A stretch of 64,000 nucleotides of DNA from Haemophilus parainfluenzae. Lineage in GTDB: Bacteria > Pseudomonadota > Gammaproteobacteria > Enterobacterales > Pasteurellaceae. The notes under the pieces were generated by a model. It worked only from the letters and a program-made list of their open reading frames with translations. It did not search any database and was not told the origin of the DNA. Shown in pieces: positions 39,367 to 52,296 of the stretch (the stretch's first letter is position 1; each line of letters begins with the position of its first letter). The DNA lies in contig NZ_CP063117.1 in the NCBI RefSeq assembly GCF_014931375.1, positions 62,001 to 126,000 of the forward strand. Direction: 5' to 3'. The position numbers and the translations under genes are program-made.

Positions 39367-40264
39367 GCAGCCGCCTTCGGGCGGCTGTGTGTTGAAACCT
39401 TATAATATTGTCTAACTTCAGATAATGCTTTACGCAGCCGCCTTCGGGCGGCTGTGTGTTGAAACTTTCACTATTTGAATCAATGTGCTGAATAGGGTCG
39501 CAGCCGCCTTCGGGCGGCTGTGTGTTGAAACATTGTTGCTTTTTTTGCCTTTATGGTCTAATGCTGCAGCCGCCTTCGGGCGGCTGTGTGTTGAAACAAA
39601 CCAAGCTTATTCGATACAACAGCATTATTTTGCAGCCGCCTTCGGGCGGCTGTGTGTTGAAACTGCTGCGCAAAAAGGAGAAGGTACGGACAGCTTGGCA
39701 GCCGCCTTCGGGCGGCTGTGTGTTGAAACATATCATTTAATAATATGCGCTCCTGCTTGCCTGCAGCCGCCTTCGGGCGGCTGTGTGTTGAAACTAATGG
39801 CTCAAATTCCTCAAAATATTTCCCATTTTGCAGCCGCCTTCGGGCGGCTGTGTGTTGAAACAAGGTTGCGAAATACGACCAAATTCCACAAAGCCAAGCA
39901 GCCGCCTTCGGGCGGCTGTGTGTTGAAACAACATGGGATAAGTTACCACCAAATGCTCAAGCTGCGCAGCCGCCTTCGGGCGGCTGTGTGTTGAAACTAA
40001 GGTTACCAGTTATGAATCAAATTTAGATCCAAGCAGCCGCCTTCGGGCGGCTGTGTGTTGAAACTAATTCTTGGTTTTTTTGACCTTTTACGATAGAAGG
40101 CAGCCGCCTTCGGGCGGCTGTGTGTTGAAACACTATAATGCTCCTTGGTTAGATGCAACTTTATGGCAGCCGCCTTCGGGCGGCTGTGTGTTGAAACATT
40201 ATTGCATCGCCTGTTGGCAATAAATCACCTTGGCAACCGCCTTCAGGCGGTTTTGCGTTGCAAT
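39367..40264 (+). CRISPR. Type I-C CRISPR array, 14 repeats and 13 spacers
   Basis: Thirteen identical 32-base repeats begin at 39367, 39434, 39500, 39566, 39632, 39698, 39763, 39830, 39898, 39966, 40033, 40100 and 40166. A fourteenth, degenerate repeat lies at 40233-40264. Spacers are 33-36 bases and all differ. Each repeat folds into an 8-bp stem (CAGCCGCC / GGCGGCTG) closed by a TTCG tetraloop and ends GTGTGTTGAAAC, the 3' handle typical of type I-C. The leader is on the cas2 side, and the worn repeat marks the old end. Protein-like open frames through the array are artefacts of the repeats. Confidence 0.98.
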
Positions 40265-40408
40265 AAAACTCAATAAATTTGAATAGTATAATATTTACCT
40301 TCCTACTCTATCCCTCAACCCAATTCATACCCAACAACATTCCCCCTTGTATTTCCCACCCATTCGCTCTAGACTATGCCCCATTTTTAGCTTTCATGAT
40401 TTATAATT

Positions 40409-41500
40409 ATGCGTGTTTCCGACTTTCATTTTGACTTACCTGATGAGCTGATTGCTCGTTACCCTAAAAAAGATCGCTCTTCTTGTCGTTTACTACAACT
40501 AAACGGCGAAAACGGGGAAATTTCTCACCGCACGTTTACTGATGTATTAGATTTAATCGGCGAAGGTGATTTGTTGATTTTTAACAATACGCGCGTAATC
40601 CCTGCTCGTATGTTTGGTCGTAAAGCCAGCGGCGGGAAAATTGAAGTGTTGGTGGAACGTGTTTTAAGTGAACATCATTTCTTAGCGCATATTCGTTCAT
40701 CAAAAGCTCCGAAAGAAGGTGCTGAATTATTTTTAGGTGAAGATAAGCTCGGTGAAAATAATGGCGTAAAAGCGATTATGGTCGGTCGTCAAGATGCCCT
40801 TTTTGAGGTGGAATTAGCGGATAAAAGTCGCAATGTACTTGATGTGTTACAAGAAATCGGTCATATGCCTTTGCCGCCTTATATCGATCGCCCTGATGAA
40901 GAAGCGGATCAAGAATGTTATCAAACCGTATATAACAAAGTGCCAGGTGCAGTGGCTGCACCAACAGCTGGTTTGCATTTTGATGATGAGCTTTTACAAA
41001 AATTACACGAAAAAGGCGTTAATTTTGAATTTGTAACTTTACATGTGGGCGCCGGTACATTCCAACCCGTACGTGTTGAAAATATTGAAGATCACATTAT
41101 GCATGCAGAATATGTGGAGCTTTCTCAAGAAGTCTGCAATGCCATTATTGAAACGAAAAAAGCGGGCAAACGTGTCATTGCTGTGGGGACAACATCAGTG
41201 CGTTCTGTCGAAACCGCTGCCCTATCTGCGGAAGAAAATGGCAACCCAGATTTAATTGAACCTTATTTTTCTGATACGTCCATTTTTATTTACCCGGGCA
41301 AATCATTCCGTGTAGTGGATGCGTTGATTACCAACTTCCACTTGCCAGAAAGTACATTGATTATGTTGGTGTCTGCCTTTGCTGGCTTTAGCCACACCAT
41401 GAATGCCTATAAAAGTGCGGTCGAAAATCGCTATCGTTTTTTCAGTTATGGCGATGCAATGTTCATTACCAAAAATCCCAATGTGAAAGGCTTAGAATAA
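40409..41500 (+). CDS. queA: S-adenosylmethionine:tRNA ribosyltransferase-isomerase QueA
   Basis: It transfers the ribosyl part of SAM to preQ1-modified tRNA, making epoxyqueuosine. The 363-residue protein starts [17 protein letters not shown], and shows [12 protein letters not shown] (about 190), [16 protein letters not shown] and the C-terminal [17 protein letters not shown]. It is the first core gene past the array; 40265-40408 contains no recognisable feature beyond a likely promoter zone. Tgt, the preceding pathway enzyme, follows. Confidence 0.97.
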   Translation: MRVSDFHFDLPDELIARYPKKDRSSCRLLQLNGENGEISHRTFTDVLDLIGEGDLLIFNNTRVIPARMFGRKASGGKIEVLVERVLSEHHFLAHIRSSKAPKEGAELFLGEDKLGENNGVKAIMVGRQDALFEVELADKSRNVLDVLQEIGHMPLPPYIDRPDEEADQECYQTVYNKVPGAVAAPTAGLHFDDELLQKLHEKGVNFEFVTLHVGAGTFQPVRVENIEDHIMHAEYVELSQEVCNAIIETKKAGKRVIAVGTTSVRSVETAALSAEENGNPDLIEPYFSDTSIFIYPGKSFRVVDALITNFHLPESTLIMLVSAFAGFSHTMNAYKSAVENRYRFFSYGDAMFITKNPNVKGLE

Positions 41501-41544
41501 GTGGTTTGACTTATTTTCAACCAACTCATAAAATACCTATCAAG

Positions 41545-42760
<1,216 letters not shown>

Positions 42761-42824
42761 TTGATGAAAGTGCGGTAGAAAAGTGATTCGTTTTTTGACT
42801 GCACTTTTTAACAAAGGAAACCTT

Positions 42825-43337
42825 ATGCAAATCCTTGAACCTCAGCAATTTGCCACTTGGAATGAGCCGATTGATATGCTTTACGCCTGTCATAGCAAGG
42901 TGAAACGCTTTTGTAAGCAGCTCACCATTCTTCCAGGCTATTTAGAAAAGAATGGCGTGAATCAAGCCGTATTAAATGATGTGAAAACCATTTTGCAGTA
43001 TTTTAATCACGCGGCGCCACTTCATCATGATGATGAAGAAAAAGATTTTTTCCCTGCTTTAATTGAAAAAGCGCCTCAAGCGAAAGAATCGGTAGATGAA
43101 TTAGAACGCCAACATGTTACTTTGCATGAAAATTGGGCAAAGCTTTCGGAGCAGCTGGAAGAATTGATTGCAGAGAAACGCACTGATGTAGATGAAAGGC
43201 TGATTACGCTATTTGTAGCAAGTTATGATAGACATCTTGCCCTTGAAGAGCCGCTATTTGAGCTTGGTAAGCAATATTTATCCGCAGAACAACTCACAGC
43301 TATGGGCAAAATTATGTTTGCTCGTCGCCAAGCTTAA
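42825..43337 (+). CDS. Hemerythrin HHE domain protein
   Basis: A 170-residue all-helical protein with the hemerythrin-type metal pattern: CHSKVKRF (histidine 1), NHAAPLHHDDEEKDFFPAL (HH..E pattern, about 62-80), ERQHVTLHENWAKL, and DRHLALEEPLFELG. It could bind a di-iron site and sense or handle oxygen or nitric oxide, like YtfE/RIC proteins. The function is not established. Start is at MQILEPQQF after AAAGGAAACC, because the longer frame lacks a ribosome site. A TusA-like gene follows 3 bases later, so the pair is an operon. Confidence 0.8.
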   Translation: MQILEPQQFATWNEPIDMLYACHSKVKRFCKQLTILPGYLEKNGVNQAVLNDVKTILQYFNHAAPLHHDDEEKDFFPALIEKAPQAKESVDELERQHVTLHENWAKLSEQLEELIAEKRTDVDERLITLFVASYDRHLALEEPLFELGKQYLSAEQLTAMGKIMFARRQA

Positions 43338-43340
43338 ACC

Positions 43341-43568
43341 ATGAAATATCAATTAAATTTGACCGCACTTTCCTGCCCGATTCCGCTTTTAACGGCGAAG
43401 AAAGCTTTGGCAAATTTAGCGCCAAATGATGAATTAGTTTTGCAATTAAATCGTCAAAGTGCGGTAGAAAATTTTGTTGTTTTTTGTGAAGAAAATCAAT
43501 GTGAATTAGTGGATAAACATTGGCTTTCCGAGCAAATCTTCGAAGTTTGCTTGAAAAAAATCAATTAA
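43341..43568 (+). CDS. TusA/SirA-family sulfur carrier protein
   Basis: A 75-residue protein with the TusA core [17 protein letters not shown]; the cysteine at about residue 11 sits in the CPxP motif that carries persulfide. Uptake signals occur twice in the gene. Canonical TusA works in tRNA 2-thiouridylation, but short paralogues such as YedF act elsewhere. Its coupling to a hemerythrin-domain gene suggests an iron-sulfur or redox context. Assignment to TusA itself is not secure. Confidence 0.8.
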   Translation: MKYQLNLTALSCPIPLLTAKKALANLAPNDELVLQLNRQSAVENFVVFCEENQCELVDKHWLSEQIFEVCLKKIN

Positions 43569-43669
43569 TCCTAAAATTCTCGTTGTTATTGCCTTCATCG
43601 GCTTTTACTGAATGCCGTTTTATGGTATTTTACGCACACTTTTAACTTTTCATTTATAAGGAAAACACA

Positions 43670-43960
43670 ATGGAAGCACAAAGCCCAATGTCCACGTTAT
43701 TTATTTTCGTGATCTTCGGTTTAATTTTTTATTTTATGATTTACCGTCCACAAGCGAAACGTAACAAAGAACACAAAAAATTAATGTCTGAATTAGCGAA
43801 AGGCACTGAAGTATTAACCGCTGGTGGTTTGATTGGTAAAATCACCAAAGTAACCGAAGGTGCTGAAATTGTTATCGCTTTAAACGATACTACTGAAATC
43901 ACGATTAACCGTAACTACATCGTTTCAGTATTACCGAAAGGTTCTGTAAAATCTCTCTAA
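43670..43960 (+). CDS. yajC: Preprotein translocase subunit YajC
   Basis: A 96-residue single-span inner-membrane protein (helix about 8-28, TLFIFVIFGLIFYFMIYRPQAKR) with a cytoplasmic small barrel (AKGTEVLTAGGLIGKITKV). It associates with SecDF and SecYEG. It is the first gene of yajC-secD-secF. Confidence 0.96.
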   Translation: MEAQSPMSTLFIFVIFGLIFYFMIYRPQAKRNKEHKKLMSELAKGTEVLTAGGLIGKITKVTEGAEIVIALNDTTEITINRNYIVSVLPKGSVKSL

Positions 43961-43983
43961 TTTAAATTCCTAAAGGGAAAACT

Positions 43984-45834
43984 ATGTTAAATCGTTACCC
44001 ATTATGGAAGAATCTAATGGTGATCCTTGTGGTCGCCATTGGTGCTTTATACTCTCTTCCAAATATCTATGGTGAAGATCCTGCGGTGCAAATTTCCGGT
44101 ACACGCGGACAACAAGCAGACACCACCGCATTAACTGAAGTACAAAATGTACTGAAAGAAAATAACCTTCCAACCAAATCTATCGTTCTTGAAAATGGCT
44201 CCATTCTTGCCCGTTTCACCAACACAGATGACCAACTTCTTGCCAAAGATAAAATTGCAGAAAAACTTGGCACTAACTACACCACCGCATTAAACCTTGC
44301 ACCGGCAACACCGGCTTGGTTAAGCAGCATTGGTGCAAATCCAATGAAATGGGGTTTGGACTTACGTGGTGGTGTACGCTTCTTAATGGAAGTGGACATG
44401 AATTCTGCGCTTGCTAAACGTCAAGAACAGTTACAAGACACATTACGCAACGAATTACGTAAAGAAAAAATTCAGTTTACGGCGATTAAAAATGGCGACA
44501 AATTTGGTACAACGGTCACATTAGAAAACGCAGACCAAATGTCAAAAGCAGCGCGTATTATTCGTCAGTTACACCCAACATTAGACGTGTCTGACATTGG
44601 TGACAACACCTTAAACCTTGCCCTTTCAGAAGCGGCATTAACAGAATCACGTAACTTAGCCATCGAGCAAAACTTAACGATTTTACGTAAACGTGTCGCT
44701 GAATTAGGCGTAGCTGAAGCGGTTATCCAACGTCAAGGTGCAGAACGTATCGTTATCGAATTACCGGGTGTTCAAGATACGGCGCGCGCAAAAGAAATCT
44801 TAGGGGCAACCGCAACACTTGAATTCCGCATTGTGAATTCATTAGTGAACCCTGAATCCGCTGCTCGTGGTATGTTGCCTTCTGATACAGAAATCAAATA
44901 TGACCGTCAAGGTCGACCTGTTGCGCTTTACAAACGTGCGGTATTGGGTGGTGAACACATCATCAACTCAAGTTCTGGTTTAGACCAAAACACCAGTACG
45001 CCACAAGTAAGTGTAACCTTGGACAGTGAAGGCGGCGAAATCATGTCGCAAACTACCAAGAAATACTACAAAAAACCAATGGCAACCTTGTATGTAGAAT
45101 ACAAAGACAACGGTAAAAAAGACGAAAATGGCAAAACCATTTTAGAGAAAAATGAAGAAGTCATTAACGTCGCAACCATTCAAGGGCGCTTTAGTTCTAA
45201 CTTCCAAATTACGGGTGTAAGCAGTTCTGCAGAAGCACAAAACCTTTCTATGTTATTAAAATCAGGTGCATTAATTGCGCCAGTGCAAATTGTTGAAGAA
45301 CGAACAATCGGTCCTTCTCTTGGTGCACAAAACGTAGAACAAGGTATTGATGCAAGCTTCTGGGGCTTAATTGCCGTCATAGTCTTCATGCTGATTTACT
45401 ATAAAATCTTCGGTATTATCGCAAGCTTCGCCTTGGTGATTAATATCGTTTTATTAGTCGGTTTGATGTCTATCCTACCTGGTGCAACACTCACCATGCC
45501 GGGGATTGCGGGTATCGTATTAACCCTGGGGATGTCGGTGGATGCCAACGTACTTATTTTTGAGCGTATCAAAGAAGAAATTCGTAATGGTCGTCCAATC
45601 CAGCAAGCCATTAACGAAGGTTATAACGGTGCATTCACCTCTATCTTCGATGCGAACTTAACCACAATTTTAACGGCAATCATTCTTTATGCTGTGGGTA
45701 CCGGTCCAATTCAAGGCTTTGCGGTAACCCTTGCATTAGGTGTAGCAATTTCAATGTTTACAGCGATTACTGGAACACGTGCTATCGTGAACTTCCTATA
45801 CGGCGGTAAACGTCTTGAAAAATTATCAATTTAG
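43984..45834 (+). CDS. secD: Protein translocase subunit SecD
   Basis: The 616-residue RND-fold protein pulls exported proteins into the periplasm using the proton gradient. One N-terminal helix is followed by a large periplasmic domain starting MKWGLDLRGGVRFLMEVDM, and then five helices (about 440-610) with SMSILPGATLTMPGIAGIVLTLGMSVDANVLIFERIKEE-type signature; the GMSVDANV aspartate is the proton relay. It lies 23 bases after yajC and 10 before secF. Confidence 0.97.
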   Translation: MLNRYPLWKNLMVILVVAIGALYSLPNIYGEDPAVQISGTRGQQADTTALTEVQNVLKENNLPTKSIVLENGSILARFTNTDDQLLAKDKIAEKLGTNYTTALNLAPATPAWLSSIGANPMKWGLDLRGGVRFLMEVDMNSALAKRQEQLQDTLRNELRKEKIQFTAIKNGDKFGTTVTLENADQMSKAARIIRQLHPTLDVSDIGDNTLNLALSEAALTESRNLAIEQNLTILRKRVAELGVAEAVIQRQGAERIVIELPGVQDTARAKEILGATATLEFRIVNSLVNPESAARGMLPSDTEIKYDRQGRPVALYKRAVLGGEHIINSSSGLDQNTSTPQVSVTLDSEGGEIMSQTTKKYYKKPMATLYVEYKDNGKKDENGKTILEKNEEVINVATIQGRFSSNFQITGVSSSAEAQNLSMLLKSGALIAPVQIVEERTIGPSLGAQNVEQGIDASFWGLIAVIVFMLIYYKIFGIIASFALVINIVLLVGLMSILPGATLTMPGIAGIVLTLGMSVDANVLIFERIKEEIRNGRPIQQAINEGYNGAFTSIFDANLTTILTAIILYAVGTGPIQGFAVTLALGVAISMFTAITGTRAIVNFLYGGKRLEKLSI

Positions 45835-45844
45835 GTAGGATAAG

Positions 45845-46819
45845 ATGAGATTATTTGCAAAAGATAAAAACGGACATTTTATCCGTGAAGTGAATGGGAT
45901 TAAATTGCCATTCCCTCTCACTGAATTTATGAAAGTGAGATTTGTAGGGTATGCATTTTCCGCAATTTTAATGGCGATTTCCCTCTTCTTCATTGTGACA
46001 AAAGGCTTCAACTGGGGCTTGGATTTTACCGGTGGTGTGGTATTTGATACTCACTTCTCACAACCGGCTGATTTAGAAAAAATCCGTGGCACATTAAATC
46101 AAAATGGGATTGCAAGCCCGATTGTACAAACAACGGGTTCTGTACAAGACGTGATGATTCGCTTACCGGCTGACAATAACGATTCTGCTATTGGTGATCA
46201 CGTTAAAAGCATGCTCCAAACAATTGACCCTAATATTCATATTAACAGTATCGAATTCGTCGGTCCAAACGTTGGTGAAGAACTGGCTCAAGGTGCGGTT
46301 TATGCGACCCTTGCAACCCTAGCAATGATGTTAATTTACGTGGGCTCACGTTTTGAATGGCGTTTAGGTTTTGGTGGTATTGCCTCACTTGCGCATGACG
46401 TGGTGATTACACTCGGTGTATTCTCTGCATTACAAGTCGAAATGGATTTAACCTTCGTGGCGGCGATTCTTTCCGTTGTAGGTTATTCTATCAACGATAG
46501 TATCGTGGTATTCGACCGTGTTCGTGAAAACTTCCGTAAAATTCGCCGTGTAGAAACCATCGATATTATTGATATTTCCTTAACGCAAACCTTATCGAGA
46601 ACCATCATGACATCTCTCACAACGCTTCTTGTTGTGATTGCCTTGTTCTTCTTTGGTGGTCCATCAATTCATAACTTCTCATTAGCGTTATTAATTGGTA
46701 TCGGTTTTGGTACTTATTCATCAATCTTTATCGCGATTGCGATTGCTTATGATATCGGCCTACGCCGTGAACATATGATTCCACCAAAAGTGGATAAAGA
46801 AGTAGATGATTTACCTTAA
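45845..46819 (+). CDS. secF: Protein translocase subunit SecF
   Basis: The 324-residue partner of SecD has the same fold: a first helix (about 38-55), the periplasmic GLDFTGGVVFDTHF segment, and five C-terminal helices containing SVVGYSINDSIVVFDRVRENF with the proton-relay aspartate. It closes the operon before a strong terminator. Confidence 0.97.
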   Translation: MRLFAKDKNGHFIREVNGIKLPFPLTEFMKVRFVGYAFSAILMAISLFFIVTKGFNWGLDFTGGVVFDTHFSQPADLEKIRGTLNQNGIASPIVQTTGSVQDVMIRLPADNNDSAIGDHVKSMLQTIDPNIHINSIEFVGPNVGEELAQGAVYATLATLAMMLIYVGSRFEWRLGFGGIASLAHDVVITLGVFSALQVEMDLTFVAAILSVVGYSINDSIVVFDRVRENFRKIRRVETIDIIDISLTQTLSRTIMTSLTTLLVVIALFFFGGPSIHNFSLALLIGIGFGTYSSIFIAIAIAYDIGLRREHMIPPKVDKEVDDLP

Positions 46820-46841
46820 TCTATTAAACATCAGATAAAAA

Positions 46842-46867
46842 GAAAGCCACCATAACGGTGGCTTTTT
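46842..46867 (+). terminator. Terminator after secF
   Basis: AAAGCCACC-ATAAC-GGTGGCTTT is followed by a T-run, 22 bases past secF. Confidence 0.9.
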
Positions 46868-46901
46868 TATTGCTAAAATTATGACATTTTATGACCGCAC
46901 T

Positions 46902-47941
46902 TTAGTCGTTTACATCACCTAATAAAGCCGCATATTTCTTCGTTGATTCAGAGCTTTCTAAGGTAATTTTAAACGCCATTGTTAGCGGCACTGAAAGTAA
47001 CATACCGACTGTACCGAGCAACCATCCCCAGAAAAGCAACGAAAAGAATACGACCAAGGTAGAAAGTCCTAAGGTTTTCCCCATCATTTTCGGTTCAATA
47101 ATATTACCAATCACAATATTGGATGCAATAATACCAGCTGTCACGCCCATACCTACACCAAATCCATTCAGTAATAACGCTTGAACAATAATAGGCACTG
47201 CGGCAATAATCGAACCAATATTCGGAATGTAATTTAATAGGAAACTTAACGTCGCCCATAAAATGGCATATTGGACATCCATGACATCCAACAAAATCCA
47301 CGTCGAGACGCCGGTAAGCAGACTAATCACCGTTTTCACACCAAGATAACTAATCACACCGTCTAAAATACGATCGATGTGATGTTCTTCCGCGACAACA
47401 TCATGTTCATTATCACTTAAAACTAAAGCAAGTTTATGCTTCATGGTTGGTGCTTCAAGCAGCATAAAAATCACCGCTAAGATCAACACAAAAACATTCG
47501 TCACCACACCAGAAAAGTTTAATAACAAACGGCTCACAAAGTTCATGATCACACTTGGATCAAAATGCTCCATAATGGCTTCGCGAGAAATTACAATCGG
47601 CAATTTCAGTTTTTGAGCTAATGCCATGGCATCATTTATACGCTCTGAAAGCAACACTTTATATTGAGGAATTGAGCGAGTGAATTCCTGCACACTGCTG
47701 TTAATTAATCCTGCCAGGAAAAAGAATATGATTAAAATTAAGATAAACAACAAGGCAATCGCAATACCATGTGGCACTTTGCGTTGTGTCATCGCTTTAA
47801 TTACCGGCGAACAAATAATGGCGATAAATAATGCCAATAAAAAAGGCACGACAATCTCCGCCGCCAATTTAATTCCCGCAAATACAATCACTAAAGCTGC
47901 CATTGCGACTAAAGTGCGGTTAAAATTTAAGTTTTTTTCCA

Positions 47942-47942
<1 letters not shown>
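46902..47942 (-). CDS. AI-2E/PerM family permease
   Basis: A 346-residue membrane protein with about eight helices. The family block LNYIPNIGSIIAAVPIIVQALL (about 232-255) and GNIIEPKMMGKTLGLSTLVVFFSLLFWGWLLG (about 280-312) identify the AI-2E transporter/TqsA-PerM group. Members have been linked to autoinducer-2 export or solute efflux; the substrate here is unknown. The start is GTG, overlapping the glnB stop (TAGTG), so it is coupled to glnB. Confidence 0.85.
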
Positions 47943-48875
<933 letters not shown>

Positions 48876-48943
48876 TTTTTTCCTCATTTTTATACGCAAT
48901 ACACAGCGTCATTCTACCCTATTTTATCTTTTACCAAAGCATA

Positions 48944-48975
48944 AAAAAGCCATTTAGCTTTCACTAAATGGCTTT
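48944..48975 (-). terminator. Terminator after clpB
   Basis: AAAAGCCATTTAG and CTAAATGGCTTTT form a 13-bp stem with a short loop, between the clpB stop and the mog start. It can act on both strands. Confidence 0.85.
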
Positions 48976-48987
48976 TCATTTTACAAA

Positions 48988-51558
48988 TTATTGTCTGGCT
49001 TGAACTTTGCCATCCACATAATCCACTGTGACTACTTTACCTGGTAATAATTGACCAGATAGAACTTGTTGTGCCAAGCTGTTTTCGATCTCTTGTTGGA
49101 TTGCACGTTTTAATGGACGAGCCCCATAAATTGGGTCGTAACCCACTTCACCAATGAAATCTAATAACGCTTCGGTAAATACCAATTCGTAACCACGGGT
49201 TTCCATACGTTTTGCTAAACGTTCTAATTGGATGCTTGCAATCGCACGGATATTGTCTTTACCAAGTGGGTGGAATACCACAGTTTCGTCAATACGGTTG
49301 ATGAATTCCGGACGGAAATGTTGACTCACCACAGACATCACTAAGGCTTTCATTTCACCATAGCTTTCGTCTTTGCTACCTTGGATCAAATCAGAACCCA
49401 AGTTAGAGGTCATAATCACCACCGTGTTACGGAAGTCCACAGTACGGCCTTGACCATCAGTTAAACGACCATCATCCAATACTTGTAACAAGATATTGAA
49501 TACATCCGCATGGGCTTTTTCCACTTCATCAAGCAAAATCACCGAATATGGACGACGACGTACAGCCTCAGTTAGGTAACCACCTTCTTCATAGCCTACA
49601 TATCCTGGAGGCGCACCCACTAAACGAGATACGCTGTGTTTTTCCATAAACTCTGACATATCGATACGCACCATCGCATCTTCGCTGTCAAAGAGGAATT
49701 TCGCCAATGTTTTGCAAAGCTCAGTTTTACCCACACCAGTTGGACCTAAGAATAAGAAAGAACCAATTGGGCGGTTAGGATCAGAAAGCCCTGCACGGCT
49801 ACGACGAATCGCGTTTGCAACGGCATCGACTGCTTCTTCTTGACCGATCACACGTTTGTGCAATTCTTCTTCCATGCGTAAGAGTTTTTCTTTCTCACCT
49901 TCCATCATTTTAGAAACTGGGATACCCGTTGCTTTAGAAAGCACTTCGGCAATTTCTTCATCAGTTACACGATAGCGCAATAGGCTCATTTCTTTGCCTT
50001 CACCGGTTTCAGCGGCAGCAAGTTGTTTTTCCAATTCAGGAATACGACCATATTGAAGCTCAGACATTTTGCTTAAATCGCCAGCACGACGTGCTTGCTC
50101 CATTTCAGTTTTCGCTGCATCTAACTCTTGTTTGATGTGTTGAGAACCTGAAAGCGCTGCTTTTTCTGACTTCCATACTTCTTCAAGCTCAGCATATTCA
50201 CGTTCTTTGTCAGAAAGTTCTTTTTCTAACATGTCTAAACGTTTACGGCTTGCTTCGTCTTCTTCTTTTTGTAACGCCTGTTGTTCCAATTTTAATTGGA
50301 TGATACGGCGTTCAAGACGATCAAGCGGCTCAGGTTTAGAGTCAATTTCCATACGGATACTAGAAGCCGCCTCATCGATTAAGTCGATGGCTTTATCCGG
50401 CAATTGACGATCGGAAATATAACGATGCGAAAGTGTTGCCGCTGCTACGATTGCTGGGTCAGTAATATCTACATGGTGATGGATCTCATAACGCTCTTTC
50501 AAACCACGTAAGATCGCAATGGTATCTTCTACACTTGGTTCATCTACAAAGACTTTTTGGAAACGACGTTCAAGCGCCGCATCTTTCTCGATATATTGAC
50601 GATATTCGTCTAACGTTGTTGCACCCACACAGTGTAATTCACCACGTGCCAAACTTGGTTTTAATAAGTTACCTGCATCCATCGCACCGTCAGTTTTACC
50701 TGCACCAACCATGGTATGGATTTCATCAATAAAGAGGATCACGCGACCTTCTTCTTTTGCAAGTTCATTTAATACCGCTTTTAAACGTTCTTCAAATTCA
50801 CCACGATATTTTGCACCTGCAATCAAGGCACCCATATCTAAAGAAAGGACACGTTTGTTTTTCAAGCCTTCCGGTACTTCACCATTGACAATACGTTGTG
50901 CCAAACCTTCTACAATAGCGGTTTTACCTACACCAGGCTCACCGATTAATACTGGGTTGTTTTTGGTACGACGTTGCAATACTTGAATGGCTCGACGAAT
51001 TTCTTCATCACGACCAATAACCGGGTCGAGTTTGCCACTTTCAGCACTAGCTGTTAAATCAATCGTATATTTTTCAAGAGCTTGTCTGCTTTCTTCTGCA
51101 TTTTGATCGTTCACGCTTTGTCCTCCGCGAATATGTTGAATCGCTTGTAAAATTTGTTCTTTTTTCGCACCACATTTTTTCAAAATGTCATTTAATGCAC
51201 CGCGCTCTTCAAGAGCCACTAATAAGAACAATTCACTGGAAATAAATTTATCTTGTTTTTGTTGTGCTAATTTGTCACATAAATTCAATAAGTTGAGTAA
51301 TTGACGAGAAATTTGCACGTCTCCGCCATTACCTGACACTTGTGGCAATTTATTCAATTCTGCGTTTAATTCATTACGTAATAACGCGACATTCACGCCA
51401 CTTGCTGTCAAAATCGGTGCAATTGAACCGTCTTGTTGATTTAAAAGTGCGGCCAATAAATGCACTGGTTCGATAAACTGATTATCTTTACCAAGCGCTA
51501 ATGACTGCGCTTCACTGAGTGCTTGTTGGAATTTAGTGGTAAATTTTTCAATATTCAT
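48988..51558 (-). CDS. clpB: ClpB disaggregase
   Basis: The 856-residue heat-shock AAA+ hexamer resolves protein aggregates together with DnaK. An N-terminal Clp repeat domain (1-150) precedes the first ATPase (Walker A GEPGVGKT about 205, Walker [10 protein letters not shown]), the coiled-coil M domain (about 410-525), the second ATPase (GPTGVGKT about 604, [11 protein letters not shown]) and a C-terminal domain. I did not find a clear sigma-32 promoter in the 51559-51693 gap. Confidence 0.97.
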   Translation of the reverse strand: MNIEKFTTKFQQALSEAQSLALGKDNQFIEPVHLLAALLNQQDGSIAPILTASGVNVALLRNELNAELNKLPQVSGNGGDVQISRQLLNLLNLCDKLAQQKQDKFISSELFLLVALEERGALNDILKKCGAKKEQILQAIQHIRGGQSVNDQNAEESRQALEKYTIDLTASAESGKLDPVIGRDEEIRRAIQVLQRRTKNNPVLIGEPGVGKTAIVEGLAQRIVNGEVPEGLKNKRVLSLDMGALIAGAKYRGEFEERLKAVLNELAKEEGRVILFIDEIHTMVGAGKTDGAMDAGNLLKPSLARGELHCVGATTLDEYRQYIEKDAALERRFQKVFVDEPSVEDTIAILRGLKERYEIHHHVDITDPAIVAAATLSHRYISDRQLPDKAIDLIDEAASSIRMEIDSKPEPLDRLERRIIQLKLEQQALQKEEDEASRKRLDMLEKELSDKEREYAELEEVWKSEKAALSGSQHIKQELDAAKTEMEQARRAGDLSKMSELQYGRIPELEKQLAAAETGEGKEMSLLRYRVTDEEIAEVLSKATGIPVSKMMEGEKEKLLRMEEELHKRVIGQEEAVDAVANAIRRSRAGLSDPNRPIGSFLFLGPTGVGKTELCKTLAKFLFDSEDAMVRIDMSEFMEKHSVSRLVGAPPGYVGYEEGGYLTEAVRRRPYSVILLDEVEKAHADVFNILLQVLDDGRLTDGQGRTVDFRNTVVIMTSNLGSDLIQGSKDESYGEMKALVMSVVSQHFRPEFINRIDETVVFHPLGKDNIRAIASIQLERLAKRMETRGYELVFTEALLDFIGEVGYDPIYGARPLKRAIQQEIENSLAQQVLSGQLLPGKVVTVDYVDGKVQARQ

Positions 51559-51693
51559 ATCTTATCTTCTCCTGCATAAAATTGTTGGGGTCATCCCCTT
51601 TATGAGTAATTAAATAAGACCCTTTTTTGGTATTTCAAGAGAAAAAATCAACTATTTTTAATTTTTTCTATCAAACTTTACTTCTTGATAGGT

Positions 51694-52266
51694 TTAAGCA
51701 ACTAAGATTTGATGAAGTGGCACGTCCCACGCTTCTGTTGGAAGCTGTTCGACTTGCTGACATTGATGAGCTAATCCCACTGGGATAAAAGAAGACTTCT
51801 GCCAATGTTGTAAGGTGCGATCATAAAAACCACCACCCATACCTAGACGATTACCTTGTTTGTCAAACGCGACGAGTGGCGTAAAAAGAATATCTAATTC
51901 CTCTAAAGGCAATACGCTCTGAACATTGAGTTTTGGCTCCCAAATGCCAAATTTATTTTTCAGCATCGGAGTATCAGGCAAATAACGTAAAAACAAAAGG
52001 TGATTCGGATTGAAAGGATGCAAGACAGGCAAATAAACCTGTTTACCTTGCGCCCAAAGGGTTTTGATAAGTTTCTCTGTGGAGATTTCACCATCAAAGG
52101 AAACATACAGGGCAATATGCTGTGCATTTCGTTCTTCAATTAATGCAAGCGCTTGTTGAGTGATGGAGTCTTCCGCCTGTTGCTGCTGAAGTGCGGTCAA
52201 ATTTGCTCGTGTTTTACGAATTTGTTGACGGAGTTGATTGCGAAGCGTCTGCTGTGTTGATTTCAT
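51694..52266 (-). CDS. fau: 5-formyltetrahydrofolate cyclo-ligase
   Basis: It converts 5-formyl-THF to 5,10-methenyl-THF with ATP. The 190-residue protein starts MKSTQQTLRNQLRQQIRKTRANL, and has the family motif LVAFDKQGNRLGMGGGFYDRTLQ (about 133-155). It lies directly downstream of 6S RNA, the standard ssrS-fau (ygfA) arrangement of gamma-proteobacteria. A longer start at 52362 would translate part of the 6S RNA and is rejected. Confidence 0.92.
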   Translation of the reverse strand: MKSTQQTLRNQLRQQIRKTRANLTALQQQQAEDSITQQALALIEERNAQHIALYVSFDGEISTEKLIKTLWAQGKQVYLPVLHPFNPNHLLFLRYLPDTPMLKNKFGIWEPKLNVQSVLPLEELDILFTPLVAFDKQGNRLGMGGGFYDRTLQHWQKSSFIPVGLAHQCQQVEQLPTEAWDVPLHQILVA

Positions 52267-52296
52267 TCGATTGGAAAGAATGGATTTAAGAGAAAG

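Noticed and set aside
39485..39994. Open frame of 169 residues, and shorter ones, through the CRISPR array on both strands
   Set aside because: They read the 32-base repeats over and over (AAAFGRLCVET pattern) and have no ribosome site; they are artefacts of the array.
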